Notes under the pieces: generated by a model | Seen by the model: the letters and a program-made list of their open reading frames with translations, nothing else | Database searches by the model: none | What the model was told of the DNA's origin: nothing | Virus record (IMG/VR): IMGVR_UViG_3300009610_000015 | Coordinates: 1 to 48,705 of that record | DNA from: a virus | DNA: 48,705 bases | Strand: one strand, 5' to 3' | In this document: positions 23,255-31,695 of the stretch, in pieces | How positions within the stretch are numbered: position 1 is the first letter of the stretch | Layout of the letters: each line of letters opens with the position of its first letter | Position numbers and translations under genes: made by a program

Positions 23255-24603
23255 AGCGTCTTGATTTTACCATCCCGGACTTCTTCAGGACCATCTGGGT
23301 TTCTGAGGAAGCGAAGGATCTGTGGGAAGAAAGAATCCGCGCAATCGCTGCGAACTGGCCTTACATCGAGAGGGCAGCACTCCTTCATGGAGTAAGACCT
23401 GGAATTCTTCAATCTGTTCCTCCTATGGACCTCCCGATGGTTCAACATTGGGCTATGGAGAACAAGGTTCCAATGGTCATCCTAGAACTAGAGGGGGAGT
23501 CTGGTCTTTCCTACGGGAATGCTAGAATCCCCTATGAGCAGGGGAAGCCATTCACCTATCGGGTTTACTATGGGAAGGCTCCAGCTCATTTCCAGGGGTA
23601 TTGGAAGGAAGGAAATCAGGTAGCAATAGGTCGAGCACTTGGTTATCCTCCCTGTTGCATCGAATCCTTCAAGAAGCACTGGACGGAGGAGGGGTGGAGA
23701 GACCTCACCTACCACTCCTATGACGACCCGAATGAGAAGAACTTGATGTATAACAACGTGCTCCTCCGACAGCTCGGAGTCAGAGCCGTTTCACATCTGC
23801 CATGCACTATCTCATGTAGGCCATCCTGTAAGGTAGGGATGGATATGTTCGAGGTCATGGCGAAATGTGAGCATCAGACCGAAATCATAAACTGGATGAA
23901 GACCCTCTTGGCTATGCCGATGAAGTGGTCCTCTCTCCACGGAGTTGCCATCCTCACTACGCCTCTATTCAAGTTGATAAACGCGACCGACCCTCTCCCT
24001 TCTACCTCTGAGGTGAGTCTTGCCTCCGACTACTATCCTGAGGGTGGGGCAAGTGCAAACGTCTTTCCATTCCAGCAGGTTCGGCATCTGAAGTTCGCTA
24101 AGAGCAATGACTCCGACTTCCTGGATAATGGATTCGGTTCTCGGAGTTCGATGGTGGCTGCGCATCGGTTCATCCTCTCGATGCTACCTAACCAGATTGG
24201 GGGAGGTGTTATCGGTCGAGTTCTAGATCTTGGCTGCGGTAATGGACGCCTCCTGAAAGCTATCAAGAAGGAGCACCAAGAGGTAACACTCTATGGTGTC
24301 GATACCAAGGACATGGTCGGTGACACCTGGAATTTCATCCAAAGTGACATCTACGATTTCGAGTGGGAGGGAGAGTATCAGATAACCTTAATGTCTGTGG
24401 AGAGGTTACATGAGGTGAATAAGGAGCAGGCGATTGACTTGCTCCAGGCGATTAGTTCACATTCCAAGCTTCTCCTCCTATCCACTTACAATACGTGGAT
24501 GCATGGATTCGACGGTGAAATCAACAACCTGTTCTCCGTAGTCGCTGTCGGTGTTGATCCGGCCCTAGGCTACGAGGCCAAACTTCTAGAGAGGAAAATC
24601 TAA
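23236..24603 (+). CDS. Cys-rich DUF483-like domain fused to SAM methyltransferase, 455 aa
   Basis: Starts at the ATG 19 bp inside the radical SAM gene. Residues about 1-250 form an alpha/beta domain with GYPPCCIESF (Cys140, Cys141) and CTISCRPSC (Cys190, Cys194, Cys198), the arrangement I associate with DUF483; a metal or Fe-S site is possible. Residues about 300-455 are a class I methyltransferase: VLDLGCGNGRLL (motif I, 329-340) and an acidic LYGVD (352-356). The fusion and its tight coupling to the maturase suggest it acts on the same substrate, perhaps methylating it. The DUF483 call is moderate; the methyltransferase call is strong. Confidence 0.8.
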   Translation: MVTDKLKRLDFTIPDFFRTIWVSEEAKDLWEERIRAIAANWPYIERAALLHGVRPGILQSVPPMDLPMVQHWAMENKVPMVILELEGESGLSYGNARIPYEQGKPFTYRVYYGKAPAHFQGYWKEGNQVAIGRALGYPPCCIESFKKHWTEEGWRDLTYHSYDDPNEKNLMYNNVLLRQLGVRAVSHLPCTISCRPSCKVGMDMFEVMAKCEHQTEIINWMKTLLAMPMKWSSLHGVAILTTPLFKLINATDPLPSTSEVSLASDYYPEGGASANVFPFQQVRHLKFAKSNDSDFLDNGFGSRSSMVAAHRFILSMLPNQIGGGVIGRVLDLGCGNGRLLKAIKKEHQEVTLYGVDTKDMVGDTWNFIQSDIYDFEWEGEYQITLMSVERLHEVNKEQAIDLLQAISSHSKLLLLSTYNTWMHGFDGEINNLFSVVAVGVDPALGYEAKLLERKI

Positions 24604-25251
24604 ATGGCTTACGACTTGAATCGATGCCCGCAGACCGAATCCGACGCGCAGGACTACATCTTCACCCTTTTCAGCCGCACGATCGGTCAGCCCGCGAACG
24701 ACTGGGCGAGCGTAATGCAGAACACCAATCTGCCTCACAACGTCTACACACCTGGACTCAAGGCCGACGCGCTTTGGCCGATGTTCGGGTTCACTCAGAT
24801 GTGGGGCAGTGGTGGTCCCCGAGGGCGCATCTTCCTGCCGAGTCAGTCGTCCGACGACCAGGGTTACTACACGCGACAGATCCAGGTCATCGAGGACGGT
24901 CCCAATGGCGGCCTCATCTGGGCGTGGAAATACATCTCCGGATTCGCCTACTCGCCGGTCCAGGGAGTCTCGGAAGTGCCTCCCGGAACTGGTCCTCCTC
25001 CAGCAGTCATCGTCGGTGGCGGTCTGACCGAGGCTCAGGTTCAAGCGATGATTGACGACAGCATTCAGCAAGCTATCGCCAACTTCACCGGCGTCGTCTA
25101 CGGGGACAAGATTGCACTCCGAACGAACTCCGGCCTCCTTGCGGGTATTCTCGGTGGGGGACCAACCGTTCCGGATCAGGAAATCACGCTGATCGGCAAG
25201 GAAGGTGATCCTCACGCCTGGGAATCCTTCACGCTCGAAAAGGGTGAATGA
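24604..25251 (+). CDS. Hypothetical structural protein, 215 aa
   Basis: Starts right after the methyltransferase stop (TAAATG). Begins MAYDLNRCPQTESDAQDY. The N-terminal half is Trp/Gly/Gln-rich, a Pro/Gly linker follows (PPGTGPPP), then a helix (TEAQVQAMIDDSIQQAI) and a beta C-terminus. Composition resembles a tail or fibre accessory protein. The stop overlaps the GNAT start by four bases (ATGA). Could be part of the tail or a further substrate of the cassette. Confidence 0.7.
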   Translation: MAYDLNRCPQTESDAQDYIFTLFSRTIGQPANDWASVMQNTNLPHNVYTPGLKADALWPMFGFTQMWGSGGPRGRIFLPSQSSDDQGYYTRQIQVIEDGPNGGLIWAWKYISGFAYSPVQGVSEVPPGTGPPPAVIVGGGLTEAQVQAMIDDSIQQAIANFTGVVYGDKIALRTNSGLLAGILGGGPTVPDQEITLIGKEGDPHAWESFTLEKGE

Positions 25252-25631
25252 TTATCAGACCGTTCCAGGATTCGGATATGCTCGCCATAGACGAAATCTG
25301 GAAGAAGCACCACAGCAACGACTTTTCCGTCCCGAACCGTGAGACTCGCTTGGTCGAGTGGGTAGCCGAGGAGGACGGGAAGGTCGTTGCTTACGGGCAA
25401 GTCAAGCTCTTTGCCGAGGCTATGATAATCCTCGATAAGGATTCTTCGCAGAGAAATAAGGTAGAAGCTCTCAAGGGGCTTTTATTAGAGGCTTTTCGCG
25501 GCACGCAATCATCTGGGCTAGAAGATATTTACTGTTTCATCCGAGATCCTTCCTTCGCATCCATCCTCATCAATCATTTTGGCTTCGAGCTAGTCGATAA
25601 TCCTGGCGAACTTCTATTGAGGAAGGTGTAA
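25248..25631 (+). CDS. GNAT-like acetyltransferase, 127 aa
   Basis: ATGA-coupled start. The order of elements fits the GNAT fold: IIRPFQDSDMLAI at the N-terminus (strand 1 and helix 1), EEDGKVVAYGQV (strands 2-4), a central helix after SSQRNKVEALKGLL and a C-terminal HFGFELV strand. At 127 aa it is short and the acetyl-CoA loop is not a clear R/Q-x-x-G-x-G/A, so activity is uncertain. Typical GNATs acetylate proteins or small amines; here it may modify virion or host proteins. Confidence 0.6.
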   Translation: MIIRPFQDSDMLAIDEIWKKHHSNDFSVPNRETRLVEWVAEEDGKVVAYGQVKLFAEAMIILDKDSSQRNKVEALKGLLLEAFRGTQSSGLEDIYCFIRDPSFASILINHFGFELVDNPGELLLRKV

Positions 25632-25632
25632 T

Positions 25633-26967
25633 ATGGGTGGAGGTAAGGAAGGGAAAAAGACCAACACGATGATCGACACGGATAGGACCAAGGCCACCCA
25701 AGAGCACAATACCTACATGGGAGCGGTCAACACTGGTCTAACCGGAGCGCAGTCTCGTGCGGGTGATATGTATGGGGTCCAGTATGGGGGCTTCAAGGAC
25801 TTCTCAGAGGGGAAATACAACTACGGCTCTCCAGACCTCCAAGGAGCGGGAGGTGGCGGTGGAGGTGGTGGAGGCGGAGGTGGCGGGTATGCTCCTGCTG
25901 CTGCAGACGAACGAGGTCAGCTCTCTACCGATTCCTACAAGAAGTTCCTCGAAACTGGAGGGGCGGATCGGACGCTTTTCGACACGCATCAGGGAACTCT
26001 TACCGAACTCCAGAAAACTGGTGGTTGGGACCCAGCTCGAATGGCCTCGATGCAGGGTAACATCGACGCGTTCAAGGAGATGGGTCGGACGGGAGGGGTA
26101 GACGCTGCGGGTCAGGCGAGGATTCGTGGTGGGGGCATGTTTGAGGACTGGGCCAAGACAGGTGGCCTATCCGCCCAGGACATGGGGAACATGCGAGCGC
26201 GTGGGAATTCGGTCATCCCGTCGTATTACAAGACGATGCAGGATGAGTCGAACCGAATGGGGGCTATCCAAGGTGGATACGGCCCTGGTCGGCAGGCGAT
26301 GGCTCAACGGTCTGCTCGGGATCAAGCCTACAACGCACAACGAGCAGCCCTGGATACCGAGCTTGGAATTTCGGATACGAAGAGGAAGGGTCAGCAGTGG
26401 GGTGGACAGCAGATGTCCTCCTCCGAGCAGGGACTCCAAGAACTCCTCTCTCGTAACAAGGCAGCGGGCCTCACTGGAGCCACCCAAGCCGAAACCGGGA
26501 TGGTTTCAGACATTGCGCGGACTCGTGGAACTTCTGCTTCATCTGCTGGAGCGAATGAGCTAGAGATGCAGGGGCTCCTCCAGAAGGGCAAGATGTTCGG
26601 CACGGAGGGTCTGGCAGCGCAGGCAGAGGCAGAGGCAAATCGAGCGGCTCAATCTGCTGCGGCGGCTGCTGCTCGGGGCGACTACAATCGGCAGTGGGAA
26701 GCTCAGTTCAACGCAGGAAATCGCCTCGCTGGTCTCGAAGGCATGAACTCTCTTTACACGAGTAAACCAGCCGAGGTCGATATGTATCTCGGGGCGAATC
26801 GGGCGGGTCGGGATCTAGCCTACGGTCAACAGAGCACAACCTACGATGCGAGAATGGCAAATAACCCTAAGACAGATTGGGTTGGTTTGGCAGGTAGCCT
26901 TGCAGGTGGTGCGGGTGGCTTGATGACGGGAGCCGGTGCCCTCGGCTTCGGGAAGAAGAAGAAGTAA
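25633..26967 (+). CDS. Internal virion (ejection) protein candidate, 444 aa
   Basis: Starts with MGGGKEGKK. Contains a run of about 13 consecutive Gly (about residues 73-85), then Gly/Ala/Gln/Met-rich helical segments, and ends with a hydrophobic Gly-rich stretch (about 418-439) plus KKKK. Low-complexity, Ala/Gly/Gln-rich helical proteins before a giant protein are typical of podovirus internal core genes ejected with DNA. Role inferred from composition and position. Confidence 0.6.
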   Translation: MGGGKEGKKTNTMIDTDRTKATQEHNTYMGAVNTGLTGAQSRAGDMYGVQYGGFKDFSEGKYNYGSPDLQGAGGGGGGGGGGGGGYAPAAADERGQLSTDSYKKFLETGGADRTLFDTHQGTLTELQKTGGWDPARMASMQGNIDAFKEMGRTGGVDAAGQARIRGGGMFEDWAKTGGLSAQDMGNMRARGNSVIPSYYKTMQDESNRMGAIQGGYGPGRQAMAQRSARDQAYNAQRAALDTELGISDTKRKGQQWGGQQMSSSEQGLQELLSRNKAAGLTGATQAETGMVSDIARTRGTSASSAGANELEMQGLLQKGKMFGTEGLAAQAEAEANRAAQSAAAAAARGDYNRQWEAQFNAGNRLAGLEGMNSLYTSKPAEVDMYLGANRAGRDLAYGQQSTTYDARMANNPKTDWVGLAGSLAGGAGGLMTGAGALGFGKKKK

Positions 26968-26968
26968 C

Positions 26969-28042
26969 ATGGGACTAATGGACTCGTATCGTCTCAATAG
27001 CATCATGGGTGGTAAGAGACTCGGCCCCTACAAGGGCAACTTTAGCACTCCCGACGCCCCCGAGACTCCCATCGGCCCAAAAGGGGTGAGCTTCCAGCAA
27101 CCGGAGATTCAGATCCCAACCGAGGATGAGGATGACTCGTCCAGATACTATCGGATGATTCAGGATATTCGGAACGAGCAGACGCCAGGAATGACGGCTT
27201 ACAAGACTGCCCTCCAGAACCGACCGCAGGAGGAGGAATATAAGCCAAATGCCTGGACTCGAACTGCCTCCGCCCTCTCTGGATTCTCTGCAGGTTTGAA
27301 AGATGCTGGCAAGGGAATCACTACTGCTATGGGTCTCAACAGGGAACCATATCGGAGGGCTATGGAGGAATACTCTGGTCAGCTCTCTGGGTTGGAAGAA
27401 CAGGCTGGGATGGAGCAGGACGAGCGGGAATCCCGGATGGAAGCAATTCGGGATGCCTCGAGGATGGGGCTGGAACACGAGAAGTTCCTGCAACAGGGAC
27501 AGCACAATCGGGCGCTTGAAGGGACTGCTGCGGAGAACGCTCGTGCGAACATCATGAGAGCGGAAGCCTCGACGAAGCCCACTTACGCTCTACACGCAAC
27601 ACAAGGTGGGTTCCTCGCGGTCAACAGTAAAGACCCGAGCGATACCAAGATGATTGCAGCCAAGACTCCTCAGGATGCACAACTTGAGATTTCTCGGATG
27701 AACGCCCAGACCTCTCGGATGCAAGCTAATACTTCTGCTGGAAATCTGACCCAGAGACAGAATGAGTTCGGGGTAAATACTGCCCTCGCTGGGACCAGAA
27801 TCGGACAGGCTCAGCAGCGAATTGATCAAGCCGAAGAAGGAAAGCTACCGACTCCTGCCTCACAAACCAGTGCGCGTGAGCTGGCTCTCGACAAACTCAT
27901 GGACCATCCGAAGTGGGGCAAATTCGTAGGCACCAAGGATGCTCCCAAGGGACCGGGAGACTTCTCTCCTCAGGAATGGCAGGCATACCAGACGGTCCTC
28001 AGAGCGTTGGAAGCTGAGATTATTGCAGGGGGAGGTTTCTAA
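26969..28042 (+). CDS. Internal virion protein candidate, 357 aa
   Basis: ATG at 26969 (MGLMDSYRLNSIMGG) is preferred over a longer in-frame start inside the previous gene. Mostly helical and hydrophilic, with Gln/Glu/Arg/Met-rich stretches (about 115-190 and 235-300), as in ejection proteins. It lies between the 444-aa and 1217-aa genes, and its stop overlaps the next start (TAATG). No domain recognised. Confidence 0.65.
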   Translation: MGLMDSYRLNSIMGGKRLGPYKGNFSTPDAPETPIGPKGVSFQQPEIQIPTEDEDDSSRYYRMIQDIRNEQTPGMTAYKTALQNRPQEEEYKPNAWTRTASALSGFSAGLKDAGKGITTAMGLNREPYRRAMEEYSGQLSGLEEQAGMEQDERESRMEAIRDASRMGLEHEKFLQQGQHNRALEGTAAENARANIMRAEASTKPTYALHATQGGFLAVNSKDPSDTKMIAAKTPQDAQLEISRMNAQTSRMQANTSAGNLTQRQNEFGVNTALAGTRIGQAQQRIDQAEEGKLPTPASQTSARELALDKLMDHPKWGKFVGTKDAPKGPGDFSPQEWQAYQTVLRALEAEIIAGGGF

Positions 28043-31000
28043 TGCCCCGAGGAGAAAGGCCAGTTCGTCGAAGTTTCGCTGAAATTGAGGCGGAGCAGAG
28101 TGCCCTCCTGGATAAATACCAAGCAGAGACAGGAGGGGAGAAATCTCTTTGGCAGAAGGCAAATACTCCTCTCTGGGATAAACCTGCTGAAGTAGGGGAG
28201 AATATTGCTCGCAGCATCGAAGGTAGTGGAGATAGTGTCTTCGACAAAGCTGGTTCGAGTTATGGCAGGAGAGTTGGAGCGAATGCTGCCCGAGTTATCG
28301 GAGGCTTAGGTTCTGGTCTCACCTCTCCTCTTGGGGTCGGAACTGTGGCTGCGACGGTAGCTTCGGGTGGAGCAGCTGCACCTCTCCTCGGGGAGAGTAT
28401 GGCAGCAGGCAGAGCTATCCCTATGATAGCTGGTCGTGTAGCCCAGGGAGCAGGAGTTCTTCAGACTGGACATGGTTTGGGAGAAGTGGGTGGGGGTCTT
28501 TCGGAGGGGGATTATCGGAGGGCTGGAGGCGGGCTTGCAGAGATAGGCTTTGGTGTTCTCGGGATGCGGAATCCTGGAGGAAAGCCTCGACCTTCTGCAA
28601 CTTCGAATGTGGGGAATGTTGGCCTTCAAGATATTGGAGCACTTCCTACAACGACTACTGGAATTCATGGGACTCCGATGGTCCCTCAGCCTCGACCTAT
28701 CGGTGGACCTCAGTTAGCTGGTGGTCCTCCTACTCTGACAACCCAGCCTCGAACGATCCCGATGCAGGGTCAGACCTCTAGAGTTCCACGCTATGGAAGA
28801 ATGCTCCCGGAGAATGCAGAAACACCTCCTCCTCTCCCGCAAAGCCAGTTGCCTGGGCCTCCCAGATTCAGGGCGGGTCCAGCAGGAGTCGAGCACCTCC
28901 CGGAGGCTCCAATTCAGGGTGTCGTAGAGAAGGGTCGAGTCTCTAATGTCTCTGCTGGGATGGGAGGGGCACGAACTCCTGAGAAGGAAGCGTTCGAGGC
29001 TTTGGTCCCTGACAGATATAAGCGGAGCGCGCAGGGAATCTCGGACGAAGGCCTCACTTACAACTGGAGAGGCGAGACTGTTGAGCCTCCGACTCCAGGG
29101 TTGCGTCTCAATCCTCAGGGACAGCTCCGGCCCGAAAAGGGCTTCAGCATGGACTTCCCGCAGATGGTCGATAAGTATGGCCTAGAGGAAGCTGCGGCTC
29201 GAGCGCGCGTGACTGAAGCGGAGGCTGCGAAGCTCCTCAAAGGAAAGCCGATAACTCCAGCAGCAAAACCGAAGGCAAAGTCAAAGTATCCTCCTCCGAC
29301 CAGAACGGGGCCAGCACCAAAAAAAGTTGAGGCGACACCCCCTGAAGTCATAGCGGCTGCAAAGAAACTGCAGGCAATGACCCAGAGGGAAGCTGCTCCC
29401 GTCGCCACTGCTGCTCCTGTTCAGGGGCCAAATCTGGGAGCGATGAAAACCTCTGAGCTTCAAGCTCTGGCAGCAGAAGGAAATACGCAGGCTGCTGACA
29501 TTCTGGTCAAGAGGGCAGCTTCTCCGAGACAACCGACCTCCCTCAAGGACCGGCTGGCAAACGCTATTCCAACAAGGTTGAAGAACGAAACTGGAGCGGT
29601 TGGGAGGGATATTGGGCCAATTACCGAAAGGCAGAGGAGGCAGGCTCTAGTTAGGGAGGCGAAGAAAAGAGTGGTAGAACCTCCTCCAGAGCCAATGGGT
29701 CCGGGTCGTGCTCCGATGGAACCTGGACCTGAGGTCGTCAGGGGACCGGAAAGAATGGCCCTCTGGAAGCGCATGAAGGATGAGACTGGAGCGGTGGGTC
29801 CGGGCACTGACGATTTGATGCGTCAGAGATCCGAACTAGCAGAGGAATTTGGGGAGGAAGGTATCCCATCGAGGCCTAGCTCTGACAATCCTGAATGGGC
29901 TGCTGATAAAGATGCGAAGTGGGCTAAATTCATGAAGGAGCAGGAGCTTCATGAAGATATGCAAAACTTCCAGAGACGGCAGGATTTAGCTCCGGAGAAG
30001 TTCGAGCAAGACATGGACTTCATGATGCGTGAGAATCCTAAGTTCACGCATGAAGAAGCGATGGATGAAATCTTCCGGCAGTTCAGAATCAATCAGGATC
30101 GAGTTCGGGATAGGGTCAGAAGGTTCCAGCCGGAGGCAAGGGGTAGTAATCGGGAGCCTCCCCCTTTCCGAGATGCAGAGGACTATCCTGGAAACAAGAT
30201 GCTAGCTCGAGACGAGACGGAGTTCAGAGGTCCGACTATCGAGCAGGGTCGAATGGTTCCGAACAAGGATTGGTATGCAAGTCAGGATACCATCGACCGC
30301 GCTCAGGTAGAGTCTGTCAAGAAGTATGGTGTCAGCAATCCGAAAGCAGCCAGCAGAAGTAAGCCTGTGGTATCTATTGATGAAGATGGGAACTACCAGA
30401 TTCTAGATGGGCATCATAGGTCAACCGCTGGATTGGAGACTGGTCAGGGTGTCGATTACCAAGTAGAGGACTGGTCTCCAAGGGACTCCTGGTTCCGTGA
30501 AGCTCGTGGGATGACGGAATACGACAGCCCATTTCGGGAGGCTGGTCAAAAAGAAGCTCGAAAGTTCCGAAGGGCAATGGATAACGCCGAATCTGACGAA
30601 CTTGGAGAGAGCCTCTATCAGCGTCTAGTTCGACAACTTGGTAAGAGTGAAACGGGAGCTGTAGGTAGGGACATTGGACCAATGGCTCGGGAGCAGGCGC
30701 GGATTAAGGCTGCAAGAGCTCAAGCAGCGGCGGGTGGAGCGAACAGGGGTCGGGTGCCGGGAGGAGGGAATCCACCTTCTCCGAGACCTGGAGCTTCTCC
30801 ACCTCCGGGAGGGCAGCCTCCTTCTACGGGTGCGGGAGCGGTTCCGAACAAACCAGCAGGGATTGGGGAGAAGGCGTGGAATGCGATGCTCCAGGCTAGA
30901 ATGACGGCGATGCTGTCAGGTCTGGCAATTCCCAAGTCGATGCTAGGGAACGTGGGAGCACACGCATTTGCGTCGATGGAGAGGAAGTCGATGAAACCTC

Positions 31001-31695
31001 TCCAGGAGCTTATGAATACGGGGGAAAACTGGAAGAATTTGAAGGCAGGATGGAAGGCGGGAGCTGTCACACCGGATGCTAACGACCTAGGGTTTGGTAA
31101 GTTCAACATTCCTGGTCGTGTCATGGGTGCATTTGATGAAATGTCGACGAAGAGCCTGCAAAGAGCGGGGATGACCGAAAAGGAAGCTAAGGAGATCCTC
31201 CTGACTTCTCCAACTACCTTCGGTAAATCCCTAGGCTTGCAGACTCCTCTTGGTAAGCTCCTGGTGCCCTTCCAAAAGACGCCCGCGAATACCATGAAGC
31301 AAGGATTCGAGCGCGCGTGGAAACACAAGGGTATCGGAGCCGGTGCAATCGGAGCTGGTGCTGCGATGGGAACGCAGACAGATGACCCGAAGAAAATTGC
31401 TTTGGCCTCCGCTCTGATGGGGCCATATGCTCTCCCGTTCCTCCTCGGTGCCCTACCGACCGCAGGTGAGAAAGCAGTTCAGGGATTCTCTCCCATACCC
31501 GAATGGTCGGTTCACAAATCGATCACGGACCCCTTTGCTCCCTTCCAGAAGCCAGGTTTTGCGCGGCTATTTGAGAAGAAGGGAGGAGATGCGAGTCTCT
31601 GGGGTAAGGAAGGGGATACGCGAATCTGGGAAAAGAAAAGCCCCGCCGGTCGGGCGAGGCCTAAGAGTTCCAACAGGCGCAGTCGGAGGGATTAA
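28042..31695 (+). CDS. Giant internal virion protein with ParB-like domain, 1217 aa
   Basis: The largest gene and the last of the late operon. Regions: a Gly/Ala-rich helical, membrane-like segment (about 70-180), a Pro-rich linker (about 215-310), mixed domains, a ParB/Srx-like domain (about 745-820, with VVSIDEDGNYQILDGHHRS), another Pro/Gly linker (about 900-940) and a C-terminal hydrophobic part (about 1095-1150, GAGAIGAGAAMGT and LMGPYALPFLLGALP). The motif ETGAVG(R)DIGP occurs three times (about residues 515, 580 and 870). Plausibly ejected to form the DNA conduit; the ParB-like part may act on DNA. The 3' end also encodes the minus-strand terminator. Confidence 0.7.
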   Translation: MPRGERPVRRSFAEIEAEQSALLDKYQAETGGEKSLWQKANTPLWDKPAEVGENIARSIEGSGDSVFDKAGSSYGRRVGANAARVIGGLGSGLTSPLGVGTVAATVASGGAAAPLLGESMAAGRAIPMIAGRVAQGAGVLQTGHGLGEVGGGLSEGDYRRAGGGLAEIGFGVLGMRNPGGKPRPSATSNVGNVGLQDIGALPTTTTGIHGTPMVPQPRPIGGPQLAGGPPTLTTQPRTIPMQGQTSRVPRYGRMLPENAETPPPLPQSQLPGPPRFRAGPAGVEHLPEAPIQGVVEKGRVSNVSAGMGGARTPEKEAFEALVPDRYKRSAQGISDEGLTYNWRGETVEPPTPGLRLNPQGQLRPEKGFSMDFPQMVDKYGLEEAAARARVTEAEAAKLLKGKPITPAAKPKAKSKYPPPTRTGPAPKKVEATPPEVIAAAKKLQAMTQREAAPVATAAPVQGPNLGAMKTSELQALAAEGNTQAADILVKRAASPRQPTSLKDRLANAIPTRLKNETGAVGRDIGPITERQRRQALVREAKKRVVEPPPEPMGPGRAPMEPGPEVVRGPERMALWKRMKDETGAVGPGTDDLMRQRSELAEEFGEEGIPSRPSSDNPEWAADKDAKWAKFMKEQELHEDMQNFQRRQDLAPEKFEQDMDFMMRENPKFTHEEAMDEIFRQFRINQDRVRDRVRRFQPEARGSNREPPPFRDAEDYPGNKMLARDETEFRGPTIEQGRMVPNKDWYASQDTIDRAQVESVKKYGVSNPKAASRSKPVVSIDEDGNYQILDGHHRSTAGLETGQGVDYQVEDWSPRDSWFREARGMTEYDSPFREAGQKEARKFRRAMDNAESDELGESLYQRLVRQLGKSETGAVGRDIGPMAREQARIKAARAQAAAGGANRGRVPGGGNPPSPRPGASPPPGGQPPSTGAGAVPNKPAGIGEKAWNAMLQARMTAMLSGLAIPKSMLGNVGAHAFASMERKSMKPLQELMNTGENWKNLKAGWKAGAVTPDANDLGFGKFNIPGRVMGAFDEMSTKSLQRAGMTEKEAKEILLTSPTTFGKSLGLQTPLGKLLVPFQKTPANTMKQGFERAWKHKGIGAGAIGAGAAMGTQTDDPKKIALASALMGPYALPFLLGALPTAGEKAVQGFSPIPEWSVHKSITDPFAPFQKPGFARLFEKKGGDASLWGKEGDTRIWEKKSPAGRARPKSSNRRSRRD
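31631..31660 (-). terminator. Rho-independent terminator of the minus operon
   Basis: On the minus strand GCCTCGCC pairs with GGCGGGGC (one G-U) around CGACC, followed by TTTTCTTTT. It lies 32 bp past the minus-strand stop at 31692, inside the last codons of the 1217-aa plus-strand gene. Confidence 0.85.
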
